The position numbers and the translations under genes were made by a program. Of a stretch of DNA of 64,000 bases, positions 42,545-52,003 are shown in pieces. Source of the stretch: Sediminibacillus halophilus. GTDB lineage: Bacteria > Bacillota > Bacilli > Bacillales > Amphibacillaceae. Numbering within the stretch: the stretch's first letter is position 1; each line of letters opens with the position of its first letter. The stretch spans positions 18,711 to 82,710 of the forward strand of contig NZ_FNHF01000005.1 in NCBI RefSeq assembly GCF_900103695.1, in the 5' to 3' direction. The notes under the pieces were generated by a model. It saw only the letters and a program-made list of their open reading frames with translations, was not told where the DNA came from and searched no databases.

Positions 42545-45500
42545 ATGAGAAAAATTATTCAACTCAGATGGGCCGTTTTCGTGATTTGGATTGCTGCGGC
42601 CGTTTGTTTATTGGTGTTCTCTCCAAACTTGCAGGATTTAGTCCGTGATAAGGGGCAAATAGGGGTTCCGGATGGATACTCCTCTTCGAGAGCAGGCGAA
42701 CTGCTGGAACAAATGTCAGATGATAATAACGAGGATACAGCGAGCGCTGTCCTAGTCTTCCATGAAGACGAAGGAATCAGCGATAACCAAAAGCAGGAAA
42801 TTGCCGATGGCATCAGCAGTCTTCAAGATCGCGAGTCAGAACTGGGAATTTCAGAAGTGATGTCGTTTGAAGATAGCGAAGAGATTGAAGCACAAGTCAT
42901 TTCGGATGATGGAACGACCATCATGGTACCTATGAACGTATCGCTTGCCGATCGTGAAGTTCAAGAATCACGGGAAGCAATTTATCAGGCAACCTCCTCC
43001 ATACAGATCGAACATTACTTGACCGGGGAAACATATATTTCCGATGATATTATGGTCAATTCCCAGGAAGGGTTGAAGAAAACCGAATATATCACCGTAG
43101 CGATTATCCTGATTATTCTCTTTTTAGTTTTCCGGTCGGTGGTAGCACCTTTTATCCCACTGCTAACAGTTGGAATCAGTTATTTGGCTGCTCAGGGAAT
43201 TGTGTCGATTCTAGCAGACACGGTCGATTTCCCGCTTTCAAACTTTACGCAAATTTTCATGGTCGCCGTCATGTTTGGAATAGGAACAGATTACTGTATT
43301 TTGCTGATCAGCCGGTTTAAAGAAGAACTAGCGCATCACGAAACGACCAAAGAAGCTGTGATGGCCACATATAAAGCAGCAGGGAAAACGATATTCTTTG
43401 CCGGTCTGGCTGTTTTGATCGGTTTCTCGACAATCGGCTTTTCAACCTTTTCTCTCTACCAATCTGCAGTCGCAGTTGCAGTCGGGGTCGCAGTCGTTTT
43501 GATTGCTTTAGCCACACTTGTACCATTTTTCCTCGTCGTTCTTGGCAGGAAGCTGTTCTGGCCGTTTGATAAAAACGTTTCCCACAAGGAGAGTAAACTG
43601 TGGGGCCATGTTGGCACTTTCGCCTGGACACGGCCGCTAATTTCTTTATTGATCATTTTGGTCATCACCATACCAAGTGTGATTGCATACAACGGACAAA
43701 AATCCTATAACTCTTTAGAGGAAATCGGCGATGACTATGGCTCTGTACAGGCCTTTAACTGGATTGCAGATTCTGTAGGACCTGGCCAGGCAATGCCTGC
43801 CACCGTAGTACTGCAAACCGATAAACAAATCGAATCACCGGAAGATTACCAGGATATCGAGCTACTTTCCCAGCACATCGCGGCTCTGGAGGGAGTCGAT
43901 TCCGTACGAAGCGCAACTCGCCCTGCCGGTGAAGTGATCGAAGATTTCACGGTCGATAGCCAAACAGATCAGCTTAGTGACGGAATCGGTGAAAGCACCG
44001 ACGGGATTGATGAAATTGAGTCTGGTTTCACCGATGCAGCAGATCAGCTTGAAAAATCCCAGCCAAAGTTGGAAGAGGCCGAGGCCGGGGTAGATGGGTT
44101 GATGAATGGTACCCAACAAGCCAATAACGGGATTGGCGAGATGCAATCGGCATTGGCCGAGATTCAATCCGGAATTGCATCAGGGGCTCAAGGAGCTGCA
44201 GAGATTCAAAGCAATTTGGAAACAATCCAAGCCAATCTTCAGCAAACAATCGATGGGAATCGGGAACTGCTGAATGGTTATCAAGGATTGGAACAGGGAT
44301 TGAACTCCCTGATGCAAGGCTATCAATCTATGGAGCAAGTACTTGCCAGCTCCTTACAAAGCCTGGACTCTGCTGAACAAAACAATCCAGCCCTTTCCCA
44401 AGATCCAGATTTCCAAAAAGCAAAAGACCAGTTGGCCGCTGTCGTACAGGGAACCGATAACCAGCCTGGTTTAGCCGGTTTAAACAACAAGCTTGAAAAT
44501 CAAGTTCTAGCCGGTTTACAGGAAGCAAATCAAGGGTTTACCAGTACAATCGATGGGCAAGAACAATTAGCTGACGGTCTTTCTCAGTTGAGCAATGCTG
44601 TCGGTGAACTTCAATCAGGACTGAACCAGGCTTCTGACGGACAACAGCAAGTCGTCAACAATATCCCGAGCCTGCAGGAAGGGTTGACCGAAATTTACGG
44701 CGGCCAGGAAGAACTGAAGGGCGCTTTCAGCGACATGCAGGCCCAGCTTTCTGAGCTGGCAGACGGACTTCATGAAGGATCGGACGGATTGGTACAAATA
44801 TCCGACGGCCTGACGGAAGTACAAAGCTATTTGGATGAATTCTCAACCGCCAAACAACAACCGACGATCAACATACCGGAAGAAGCCATTGAAAACGAAG
44901 ACTTTCAAGAAGGCATTGAACCATATCTGTCAGAAGATAAAAGGATTACGACTTTTGAAGTGGTATTGAGCAACAATCCATACTCGACCGAGTCGGTTAA
45001 CTTTATCGGAGATTTAGAGGATGCTGTGGACGAGGCGAATGATGGAACAATTTTTGCGGATTCAAAAATTTCCATTGGTGGAGTAAGCAGCACAAACCAT
45101 GACTTGCAGGAAATTTCCAATCAGGACTATTCACGTACCGTTATCTTTATGTTGGCGGGAATTTTCATTATTCTGGTCATCCTGCTCCGTTCTCTGGTTA
45201 TGCCGATTTACCTGATTGGTTCGCTTGTATTAACCTACTATACATCCATGGGAATTGCCGAAATTATCTTCGTCAACATCCTTGATTATGAAGGCATTAG
45301 CTGGGCAGTTCCGTTCTTTGCTTTCGTCATTCTGATTGCATTAGGAATCGACTACAGTATCTTCCTGATGGACCGTTTTAACGAAAACAGAGACATGACG
45401 ATCAAGGATGCCTTGTTATCTGCCATGAAAAATATGGGAACAGTCATCATCTCTGCTGCAGTAATTCTGGGAGGAACCTTCAGCGCAATGATGCCAGCCG

Positions 45501-45649
45501 GTGTGTTATCCTTGCTGCAAATCGCCACGGTAGTCCTTACAGGATTGTTTTTATACGCCGTGATCATGCTGCCACTATTTATTCCAATTATGGTACGGCT
45601 GTTCAAACAAGGGAACTGGTGGCCATTCCACCGTAAACAAGAAGAATAA
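42545..45649 (+). CDS. MMPL/RND-family exporter (YdgH-like)
   Basis: A membrane protein of 1034 residues with 12 predicted helices in two halves. The first half has helices near 180-350 (ITVAIILIILFLVFRSVVAPFI, GIGTDYCILLISRF), the second near 850-1020 (ALGIDYSIFLMDRF). Both GxxxDYxxxL/F proton-relay signatures are present. Between them lie about 350 residues of repeated Q/L/G-rich segments (DGLSQLSNAVGELQSG, EGLTEIYGGQEELKGA), a long extracytoplasmic coiled coil like that of YhgE/Pip proteins. Substrates may be lipids or drugs. It follows the MarR gene by 45 bp. Confidence 0.9.
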   Translation: MRKIIQLRWAVFVIWIAAAVCLLVFSPNLQDLVRDKGQIGVPDGYSSSRAGELLEQMSDDNNEDTASAVLVFHEDEGISDNQKQEIADGISSLQDRESELGISEVMSFEDSEEIEAQVISDDGTTIMVPMNVSLADREVQESREAIYQATSSIQIEHYLTGETYISDDIMVNSQEGLKKTEYITVAIILIILFLVFRSVVAPFIPLLTVGISYLAAQGIVSILADTVDFPLSNFTQIFMVAVMFGIGTDYCILLISRFKEELAHHETTKEAVMATYKAAGKTIFFAGLAVLIGFSTIGFSTFSLYQSAVAVAVGVAVVLIALATLVPFFLVVLGRKLFWPFDKNVSHKESKLWGHVGTFAWTRPLISLLIILVITIPSVIAYNGQKSYNSLEEIGDDYGSVQAFNWIADSVGPGQAMPATVVLQTDKQIESPEDYQDIELLSQHIAALEGVDSVRSATRPAGEVIEDFTVDSQTDQLSDGIGESTDGIDEIESGFTDAADQLEKSQPKLEEAEAGVDGLMNGTQQANNGIGEMQSALAEIQSGIASGAQGAAEIQSNLETIQANLQQTIDGNRELLNGYQGLEQGLNSLMQGYQSMEQVLASSLQSLDSAEQNNPALSQDPDFQKAKDQLAAVVQGTDNQPGLAGLNNKLENQVLAGLQEANQGFTSTIDGQEQLADGLSQLSNAVGELQSGLNQASDGQQQVVNNIPSLQEGLTEIYGGQEELKGAFSDMQAQLSELADGLHEGSDGLVQISDGLTEVQSYLDEFSTAKQQPTINIPEEAIENEDFQEGIEPYLSEDKRITTFEVVLSNNPYSTESVNFIGDLEDAVDEANDGTIFADSKISIGGVSSTNHDLQEISNQDYSRTVIFMLAGIFIILVILLRSLVMPIYLIGSLVLTYYTSMGIAEIIFVNILDYEGISWAVPFFAFVILIALGIDYSIFLMDRFNENRDMTIKDALLSAMKNMGTVIISAAVILGGTFSAMMPAGVLSLLQIATVVLTGLFLYAVIMLPLFIPIMVRLFKQGNWWPFHRKQEE

Positions 45650-45749
45650 AGAGAAAAACTTCAGCAACTTGTTAAGGCAGGCGCTGAAGCTGAACAATTG
45701 AAAAGCGCAAGGTGCCTTTCTTCCCAAGAAATCGAGTTCTAAAAGAGCT

Positions 45750-45827
45750 GGATCAAAAGCATCGTTGCCAAAAAGAAAACCGAACGATGTTCGAAATCTA
45801 TTCGAACTCGTTCGGTTTTTCTTTTTT
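45750..45827 (+). terminator. Repeat end module / terminator of MMPL gene
   Basis: GGATCAAAAGCATCG, then AAAACCGAACGA...TTCGAACTCGTTCGGTTTTT with an inner GTTCGAA/TTCGAAC stem, then CTTTTTT. The same ordered parts occur at 8867-8920 and, inverted, at 13090-13149. It lies between convergent genes. Confidence 0.75.
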
Positions 45828-45917
45828 ATATTTTTACTCAAACCTGCAAGATTATTCCTTCTTATCCTGCTACCATAAGTTTTTTCATGGAGGGTTAGAT
45901 GATGTTCTTACACATCT

Positions 45918-47003
45918 TTATTTTTGGCTGCCGATGCGGCCTGCTTGTTTGATTGTTGATATAACCTGCTGCTTTGCCTCACGACTTTCATAATTGCGCA
46001 TATGACGGAGAACCGTCGCCTTCTCTTCCTTCAGCCGCTTCAGCTCCTTTACTAGCCTGTCGCCTGACAATTCCTCTTCCTCGACCATGTGGGCATATCC
46101 TTGCTTTTGAAAGGACTTGGCGTTTAGGATTTGATCTCCCCGGCTGGCATTCCGGGAAAGCGGTACAAGCAACATCGGTTTTCGCAAAGCGAGGAACTCA
46201 AAGATAGCATTGGACCCTGCCCTGGATAAGACAAAATCGGTTGCGGCAAACAAATCGCTCAGTTCTTCATTCACATACTCAAATTGCGAATAACCCTCTC
46301 TTTTGATGGAATGTTCCACATTATTCTTTCCGCAAATATGAATGATTTGATACTCCTCAAGCAGCTCATCCAAATTCCCACGGACTGATTCATTGATTTT
46401 GGCAGAGCCACCGCTTCCCCCCATGATCAACAACACTGGTTTACTGTTGTCTAAATTGGCGATAGCCAGACCTTTTTCCCTGTTGCCCTGGAACAATTCA
46501 TCGCGTACTACCGCCCCGATCCATTCCGCTTTGGTTTCCGGGAGGTATTGGATCGTTTCCGGGAATGTGGTCAGTACTTTCTTGGCAAAAGGAATGGCCA
46601 GCTTATTGGCTAGACCGGGCGTATAGTCCGATTCATGGATTACTGCAGGCGTTTTTCGCAGCCAGCCCGCTGCAAGCACCGGTACAGAGACGAATCCACC
46701 TTTTGAAAAAATGACCGATGGTTTGCGCTTTCCGATAATCCGATAAGATTGCAGTACTCCCTTCAATACTTTGAAAGGATCCTTAAAGTTTTCTTTCGAA
46801 AAATATCGACGCAGCTTGCCTGTCGATATTTCATGGTATTCTACGTTGTCCAGTCGGCTGATCAGCTCTTTTTCAATACCGTTTTTCGAACCGATATAAT
46901 CTATTTTCCATCCCTCTTTTTGAAAATGGGGAATGACTGCAAGGTTAACGATGACATGGCCGGCGGTACCGCCACCCGTAAATAATATCCGTTTGTCACT
47001 CAT
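45918..47003 (-). CDS. murG: UDP-GlcNAc:lipid I N-acetylglucosaminyltransferase MurG
   Basis: A peripheral membrane enzyme of 361 residues that converts lipid I to lipid II in peptidoglycan synthesis. The N-terminal TGGGTAGHV and the middle LLIMGGSGGSAKINE loops bind lipid and nucleotide, and SRAGSNAIFEFLALRKPMLLVPL is the UDP-GlcNAc site (given in parts). In most Bacillaceae murG sits in the division/cell-wall cluster; here it stands alone between two exporters, so it may be a second copy of the kind seen in the B. cereus group. Confidence 0.92.
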   Translation of the reverse strand: MSDKRILFTGGGTAGHVIVNLAVIPHFQKEGWKIDYIGSKNGIEKELISRLDNVEYHEISTGKLRRYFSKENFKDPFKVLKGVLQSYRIIGKRKPSVIFSKGGFVSVPVLAAGWLRKTPAVIHESDYTPGLANKLAIPFAKKVLTTFPETIQYLPETKAEWIGAVVRDELFQGNREKGLAIANLDNSKPVLLIMGGSGGSAKINESVRGNLDELLEEYQIIHICGKNNVEHSIKREGYSQFEYVNEELSDLFAATDFVLSRAGSNAIFEFLALRKPMLLVPLSRNASRGDQILNAKSFQKQGYAHMVEEEELSGDRLVKELKRLKEEKATVLRHMRNYESREAKQQVISTIKQAGRIGSQK

Positions 47004-47129
47004 ATGTTAATTCCTCTCTCTTTCTGTACATAGTGTTTTATCCATAAGGACCCTAAGTATAATAATCATCGGGAATATGCTATAATCCTCTCTATCCTAA
47101 TCGAAATTTATGTAAAAAGGAAGAGCAGT

Positions 47130-48491
47130 ATGTACCGGACAAATTCTTTACAACAAAAACTAAAGTTATTCCTAGTAATTCTTATTCCCATTTTAATTAC
47201 CCAGTTAAGCTTATATGCCATGAATTTTTTTGATACCGTGATGTCTGGAAAATTTGGTACTGCGGACTTGGCCGGTGTTGCGATCGGCTCTAACCTGTGG
47301 GTTCCGATTTTCACCGGAATAAACGGGATCTTGCTTGCTTTGTCTCCAATCGTCTCCCAATTAGTCGGAGGAGGAAAAGAAAAGGATGTCCCGGAAATTG
47401 TCCGGCAGGGAATCTATTTATCAATCGGTTTGGCTGCAGTTGTCACCATCATTGGCTTCTTTGTTGTCGATCCCATTCTCAATCGGATGGATTTAGAAGC
47501 AGAAGTCGCCCATGTAGCTAAGTTTTATTTAGCAGCGTTGGCTACAGGAATCATCCCTTTGTTTCTATTCAACTTACTTCGGTGTTTTATCGATGCGCTC
47601 GGTCAGACAAGAACATCAATGGTGATTATCCTCCTATCGTTGCCGCTAAACATTCTATTTAACTACATGTTCATTTTCGGGCGGTTAGGCATGCCCGCCC
47701 TAGGCGGTATAGGTGCCGGTATTGCCTCGTCGTTGACTTACTGGATTTCCTCTGCTGTAGCGGTGTGGGTTATCTACCGATACAAGCCGTTCCGGTTTTA
47801 TGCAATTTTCACAAACTGGAGGAGACCATCCCTGCACGCTTGGTGGGAACAGCTGCGGATCGGCGTTCCGATTGGTTTTGCCATCTTTTTTGAAACAAGC
47901 ATCTTTGCAGCTGTCACCCTGTTGATGAGTGTCTACAGCACGGAAACGATTGCCGCTCACCAGGCAGCAATCAACTTTGCATCCTATTTATATATGATTC
48001 CGCTTAGTATTGCGATGGCCTTAACAATTGCCGTTGGATTTGAAATAGGCGGCAGAAGGATGCATGACGCTAAGGTGTACTCGTACATCGGTCTCAGCTG
48101 CGGCATTGCAATTTCCTTTTTTGCCGGATTGATTTTATATACGCTCGATGACACCGTGGCCCGGCTGTATAATGACAATCCGGATGTCATCGCCCTGACG
48201 AAACAGTTTATTTTTTATGCGATTTTCTTTCAGTTTGCTGACGCTGTCGGGGCCCCGTTGCAAGGCGCATTGCGTGGCTATAAAGATGTCAACATCACTC
48301 TGGTTATGGCGCTCATATCCTACTGGCTCATCGGCCTTCCGAGCGGCTGGCTTCTAGCTCATTTCACCGATTTCGGTCCTTTCGGCTACTGGATGGGCAT
48401 TATCATCGGATTAAGCGCAGGGGCCGTCACCTTATACGGCAGGCTCGTTTTTCTGCAGCGCAAGCTTTCTCGTCAACTTGCGGATGCATAA
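47130..48491 (+). CDS. MATE-family efflux pump
   Basis: A membrane protein of 453 residues with twelve predicted helices, of the NorM type, which exports cationic drugs with Na+ or H+. Typical blocks are NFFDTVMSGKFGTADLAGVAIGSN, LSPIVSQLVGGG and AAHQAAINFASYLYMIPLSIAMALTIAVG (in parts). GGAAGAG precedes the ATG and an extended -10 TGCTATAAT lies at 47078-47086. The pump's substrate is unknown. Confidence 0.93.
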   Translation: MYRTNSLQQKLKLFLVILIPILITQLSLYAMNFFDTVMSGKFGTADLAGVAIGSNLWVPIFTGINGILLALSPIVSQLVGGGKEKDVPEIVRQGIYLSIGLAAVVTIIGFFVVDPILNRMDLEAEVAHVAKFYLAALATGIIPLFLFNLLRCFIDALGQTRTSMVIILLSLPLNILFNYMFIFGRLGMPALGGIGAGIASSLTYWISSAVAVWVIYRYKPFRFYAIFTNWRRPSLHAWWEQLRIGVPIGFAIFFETSIFAAVTLLMSVYSTETIAAHQAAINFASYLYMIPLSIAMALTIAVGFEIGGRRMHDAKVYSYIGLSCGIAISFFAGLILYTLDDTVARLYNDNPDVIALTKQFIFYAIFFQFADAVGAPLQGALRGYKDVNITLVMALISYWLIGLPSGWLLAHFTDFGPFGYWMGIIIGLSAGAVTLYGRLVFLQRKLSRQLADA

Positions 48492-48509
48492 CAAAAGTCT
48501 TTCTCCTTC

Positions 48510-48544
48510 AAAAAAGAGCTGTCCAATTGGAACAGCTCTTTTCT
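48510..48544. terminator. Bidirectional terminator
   Basis: AAAAGAGCTGT and ACAGCTCTTTT pair across a 10-nt loop between convergent genes. Confidence 0.85.
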
Positions 48545-48560
48545 GGTTTTCCCTGCATAA

Positions 48561-49991
48561 TCAGCCGTTTTTTAAATTCAATACGATCAAGCGTTCATTG
48601 GTCATTTCTTCAATCGAATACTTCGGACCTTCTTTTCCTGATCCACTGTCTTTCACGCCACCATATGGCATCAAATCAACGCGGTATTGGGAAGAGTCAT
48701 TGATCATCAGTCCGCCGACTTCTACTTTTCTGGCAGCGTAAAATGCTCTATCCAGATTTTGTGTGAAAATGCCCCCCTGTAAACCATAAGGTGATTCATT
48801 CACTTCAGCGATGCAGTCATCAAGATTACTGTAACTGATTAAACTGATTACCGGTGCGAAAATTTCTTCACAGACGACCTTCATGTCTTTTTTCACATTA
48901 TTGACGACGGTCGGTTGAAAAACCGGTCCGTTTCGTTCGCCACCAGTTAACAGTTCGGCTCCGTTGTCAACTGCCTCTTTTACCCACTGTTCCGCTCGTT
49001 CTGCTTCCGTTTCAGCAATCATTGGACCAACGTCGGTATCCGGGTCGTTAGGATCGCCGACATTCAACGATTTGACGGCATCTAACAACTTCTTCTGAAA
49101 GGATTCCTTGATTTCTTCATGGACATACACCCGCTGGACTGATATACAAACCTGACCGGCAAATGCAAATCCTTTTTGTGCAATGTTATTTGCAGCCTGC
49201 TCGACATCTGCTTCCTTATCGACAATCACCGGCGAGTTATTGCCGAGTTCCAGGATAAGTTTATTCAAACCGGTCGTCTGCTTCAACTTCAATCCGACTT
49301 TGGCGCTCCCGGTAAACGTATATAGCTGGATACGGTCGTCCTCCATCATTTGTTGACCTACCACGGAACCGGAGCCAACGATAACATTGAACAAACCGGC
49401 TGGAAGTCCTGCCTCTTCAAACAACTCAGCTAGTTTCAAAGAGGTGATCGGGGTAGCGCTTGCTGGTTTTAAAACAACTGCGTTGCCGGCCGCAATAGCA
49501 GGAGCTACCTTATGCGAAACCAAATTCAACGGGAAGTTGAACGGACTGATAGCACCGACCACACCGACCGGTACACGGATGGTGAATGCCATTCGGTTTT
49601 CCGAACCAGGTGCAGCTTCGACCGGTACCCCTTCACCGCTGATTCGTTTGGCCTCTTCCGCTGCTACCTCAAAGGTTTGCGAGCTGCGGTCGATTTCTGT
49701 TCGGGCCTGCTTTAACGGTTTCCCTGCTTCTCTGGTAATCGTTTGAGCCAAATCCTCTTTATTTTTTGAAAGTAATTCACTGACTTTTTTCAATATCTCA
49801 TATCGTTGATAAGGAGACAGTTGGTGGTTTTGAAAGGCAGATTCTGCACTGGAAATTGCTTGGTCGACCTGTTTTTCCCCTGCTTTGTACACGGTCGCAT
49901 ACGTGTTTTGCGAATATTTATCGAGCACATTCTGAGTTTCATCGGTCTCTATCCACTGGCCGTTGATATACAACTTGTATTGTTCCGACAT
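48561..49991 (-). CDS. NAD(P)-dependent aldehyde dehydrogenase
   Basis: An enzyme of 476 residues of the aldehyde dehydrogenase superfamily that oxidises aldehydes to acids. Catalytic Cys lies in GQVCISVQRV and the general-base Glu in LILELGNNSP; here the usual LELGGKSP motif has GNN, a variation seen in lactaldehyde/succinate-semialdehyde-type members. NFPLNLV and TFTGSAKVG bind cofactor. I chose ATG 49991, with GAAAGGAC 7 nt ahead, rather than TTG two codons earlier. Substrate unknown. Confidence 0.92.
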   Translation of the reverse strand: MSEQYKLYINGQWIETDETQNVLDKYSQNTYATVYKAGEKQVDQAISSAESAFQNHQLSPYQRYEILKKVSELLSKNKEDLAQTITREAGKPLKQARTEIDRSSQTFEVAAEEAKRISGEGVPVEAAPGSENRMAFTIRVPVGVVGAISPFNFPLNLVSHKVAPAIAAGNAVVLKPASATPITSLKLAELFEEAGLPAGLFNVIVGSGSVVGQQMMEDDRIQLYTFTGSAKVGLKLKQTTGLNKLILELGNNSPVIVDKEADVEQAANNIAQKGFAFAGQVCISVQRVYVHEEIKESFQKKLLDAVKSLNVGDPNDPDTDVGPMIAETEAERAEQWVKEAVDNGAELLTGGERNGPVFQPTVVNNVKKDMKVVCEEIFAPVISLISYSNLDDCIAEVNESPYGLQGGIFTQNLDRAFYAARKVEVGGLMINDSSQYRVDLMPYGGVKDSGSGKEGPKYSIEEMTNERLIVLNLKNG

Positions 49992-50310
49992 AGACAACGT
50001 CCTTTCTTTGTCGTGATATTACTTTTCATTCCACTCTCATTGTATAATAAACGTCGCCGATGATTAATTGTTCTGTTTGGGAACTTCTTCTTATGGTTGA
50101 ATTCTTTTACTCAATTGACTTATTACTTTATCCGGTATGCACTTAGCCTACAGAAAGAACCCTTTTCCTGACACTACTGCCGATATGATTGAAAAAAGGT
50201 TAAAATAGCAAGCAGATAGTCAGTTACAAGGTAGTTTCTTGTACAGAATGTATAAGGAATTACTAAAGCCAAAAGGGAAATTGTGTTCAGCCCCTAACTG
50301 ATAAATTTCA
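49992..50310. other. Intergenic gap without recognisable gene
   Basis: About 320 bp between the aldehyde dehydrogenase gene and the terminator of the nucleoside transporter gene. AT-rich; it must hold the promoter of the former. No ORF with a good ribosome binding site. Confidence 0.45.
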
Positions 50311-50346
50311 ATAAAAAAGGCTGCCGAGCGGTCCCGACAGCCTTGG
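50311..50346 (-). terminator. Terminator of nupC
   Basis: On the minus strand AAGGCTGTCGGG and CTCGGCAGCCTT pair, followed by TTTTT. Confidence 0.85.
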
Positions 50347-50374
50347 TATCTTAAGGATACCTTTCCTTATTAAA

Positions 50375-51565
50375 TTACAAGAACAACCCTGCCATCGTTG
50401 CAGAAAGAATCGAACCCAGTGTTGCCCCTAAAAGCAATTTGAGACCAAATTTTGAAACCGCAACGGCTTTCTTCGAATCAATTGCCTGCACAGTACCTGC
50501 GATGATACCGATGGAAGAGAAGTTGGCGAAGCTGGTCAGGAACACCGTAACAATTCCGACCGTTTTTTCGGAAAGTGAGTCTACTACCGGTTGTAATTCC
50601 AGCATTGCGACAAATTCATTGGTAACGATTTTGGTACCCATGATTCCGCCTGCTTGAATCAACTCTCCAGGTGCAATTCCCATCAAGAATCCGATTGGAG
50701 CTAAAATGTACCCGAGAATCTGCTGAAGGGTTACACCTGCGAAAATTGCCTGGATTATCCAGTTGACCAGTTCCAGAGAAGCAATGAATGCGATCAGCAT
50801 GGCAGCCACGATCAAAGCGATTCGGCCACCATCAAGCGCTCCGTTACCCATTGCCTCAAAAATACTTTTTGAATCTGATACTTCCTTGATATCGACCCTG
50901 TCGTCCTGCTTGTCCACTTTTACTGGTGCAATCATAGATGCGATAATCAGTGAACTGAACATATTCAACGGCAGTGCAACCAATACATATTGTGCCGGTA
51001 GCATTTGAATATAAGCACCGACGATTGACGCGGAAACAGAACCCATCGCCGAAGCACTGACTATATAAAGACGATTGTCACTGAGATGATGGAACTGCGA
51101 TTTAATCGCAATCAATGCCTCCGACTGTCCGAAAAAGATACTATTAACAGCGTTGAACGATTCCACTTTAGGCAGTCCCGTAATATACGATAGGAACCCG
51201 CCGAAATACTTGATGATGGTCGGCAATATCTTCAAATGTGTAAGTACCGCCAAAATAGTAGAGAAGAAGACAATCAACAGCAGCACATTGAAGAAAAACA
51301 CGCTGCCTCCATCTTCAATCATTAAACCGCCTACGACGAAATTGATCCCTTCCATTCCGAAATCAATCAGCTTATTGAAGCCATCAGAAATACCTGTGAT
51401 CACCCACTCACCAATTTTGGTTTTAAACATAAACCAAGTGGTAACCATCTGTGCGATCAGCATGATTGCTATCCCTTTATAATTTATGTTGCTGCGGTCA
51501 TTGGACAATAAAAATGAAATCCCGAGGATGATAACAATTGCCAGCAAACCAAGAAGAATATCCAC
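50375..51565 (-). CDS. nupC: Concentrative nucleoside transporter NupC
   Basis: A membrane protein of 396 residues of the CNT family that imports nucleosides with H+ or Na+. Family blocks FFGQSEALIAIKSQFHHLS, SASAMGSVSASIVGAYIQML and NEFVAMLELQPV are present (in parts). I chose GTG 51565, 8 nt after AGGGAGG, giving the normal length; the frame is open 41 codons further but without membrane-protein character. The leader of about 220 nt is long. Confidence 0.92.
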   Translation of the reverse strand: MDILLGLLAIVIILGISFLLSNDRSNINYKGIAIMLIAQMVTTWFMFKTKIGEWVITGISDGFNKLIDFGMEGINFVVGGLMIEDGGSVFFFNVLLLIVFFSTILAVLTHLKILPTIIKYFGGFLSYITGLPKVESFNAVNSIFFGQSEALIAIKSQFHHLSDNRLYIVSASAMGSVSASIVGAYIQMLPAQYVLVALPLNMFSSLIIASMIAPVKVDKQDDRVDIKEVSDSKSIFEAMGNGALDGGRIALIVAAMLIAFIASLELVNWIIQAIFAGVTLQQILGYILAPIGFLMGIAPGELIQAGGIMGTKIVTNEFVAMLELQPVVDSLSEKTVGIVTVFLTSFANFSSIGIIAGTVQAIDSKKAVAVSKFGLKLLLGATLGSILSATMAGLFL

Positions 51566-51786
51566 GGCATGAGCCTCCCTTAAAGTCTTTAGCGGAACAT
51601 GTGCCATCGGGCAGCTTCTGATCCGCTTATCATGAGACATGAAAACCACTGCATCCCTGGAATTTCGGTGATATTCGGCTCCCTTCAAGTAATAGAAAGG
51701 AGGCCTCCCGCCTCAAAAACTCACCATGTTTTTCCAGTTATGCACCTAAAATGAAAATGCTTTCAGTCCTTGTTTCCCAATTATGG

Positions 51787-51815
51787 ATTTTAACAGCTTG
51801 TCAGACGTCATGCAA
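51787..51815 (-). promoter_or_regulatory. Promoter of nupC with long leader
   Basis: TTGCAT (51810-51815), 17 bp, TAAAAT (51787-51792) on the minus strand. The leader from about 51780 to 51566 includes GC-rich arms (GAGGCGGGAGGCCTCC) but I could not match it to a known riboswitch. Confidence 0.55.
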
Positions 51816-51900
51816 GTGTAATTTTCGACATTTTTCTCTTGTCACCGTTAGTTAGGTTTATTTCTTCCCCAAAAGGCCATCCGATAACCGGATAAAATCC

Positions 51901-51959
51901 TGTTTTTGGGGTCAGTCCCTCCCCTCGTATTACGAGGGGAGGGACTGACCCCAAAAACA
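51901..51959. repeat. Perfect 29-bp-arm palindrome
   Basis: Left arm 51901-51929 and right arm 51931-51959 are exact inverse copies around a single T. The core GGGGTCAGTCCC resembles the GGGGACNGTCCCC elements at 58705 and 58758. With no T run other than that inside the arms it is more like a REP/BIME unit than a terminator. Confidence 0.85.
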
Positions 51960-51971
51960 CCCCCGAAAAGT

Positions 51972-52003
51972 AAAAAAAGAAATCATTGGCTGATTTCTTT
52001 TTA
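51972..52003 (-). terminator. Terminator of lipoprotein gene
   Basis: AAAAGAAATCA and TGATTTCTTTT pair over five bases, with a T run on the minus strand; it overlaps the stop codon region. Confidence 0.8.

Noticed and set aside
44000-44850. DNA-level tandem repeat within the MMPL gene
   Set aside because: The repeats are at the protein level (coiled-coil periodicity) with diverged codons; they are part of the exporter's normal loop.
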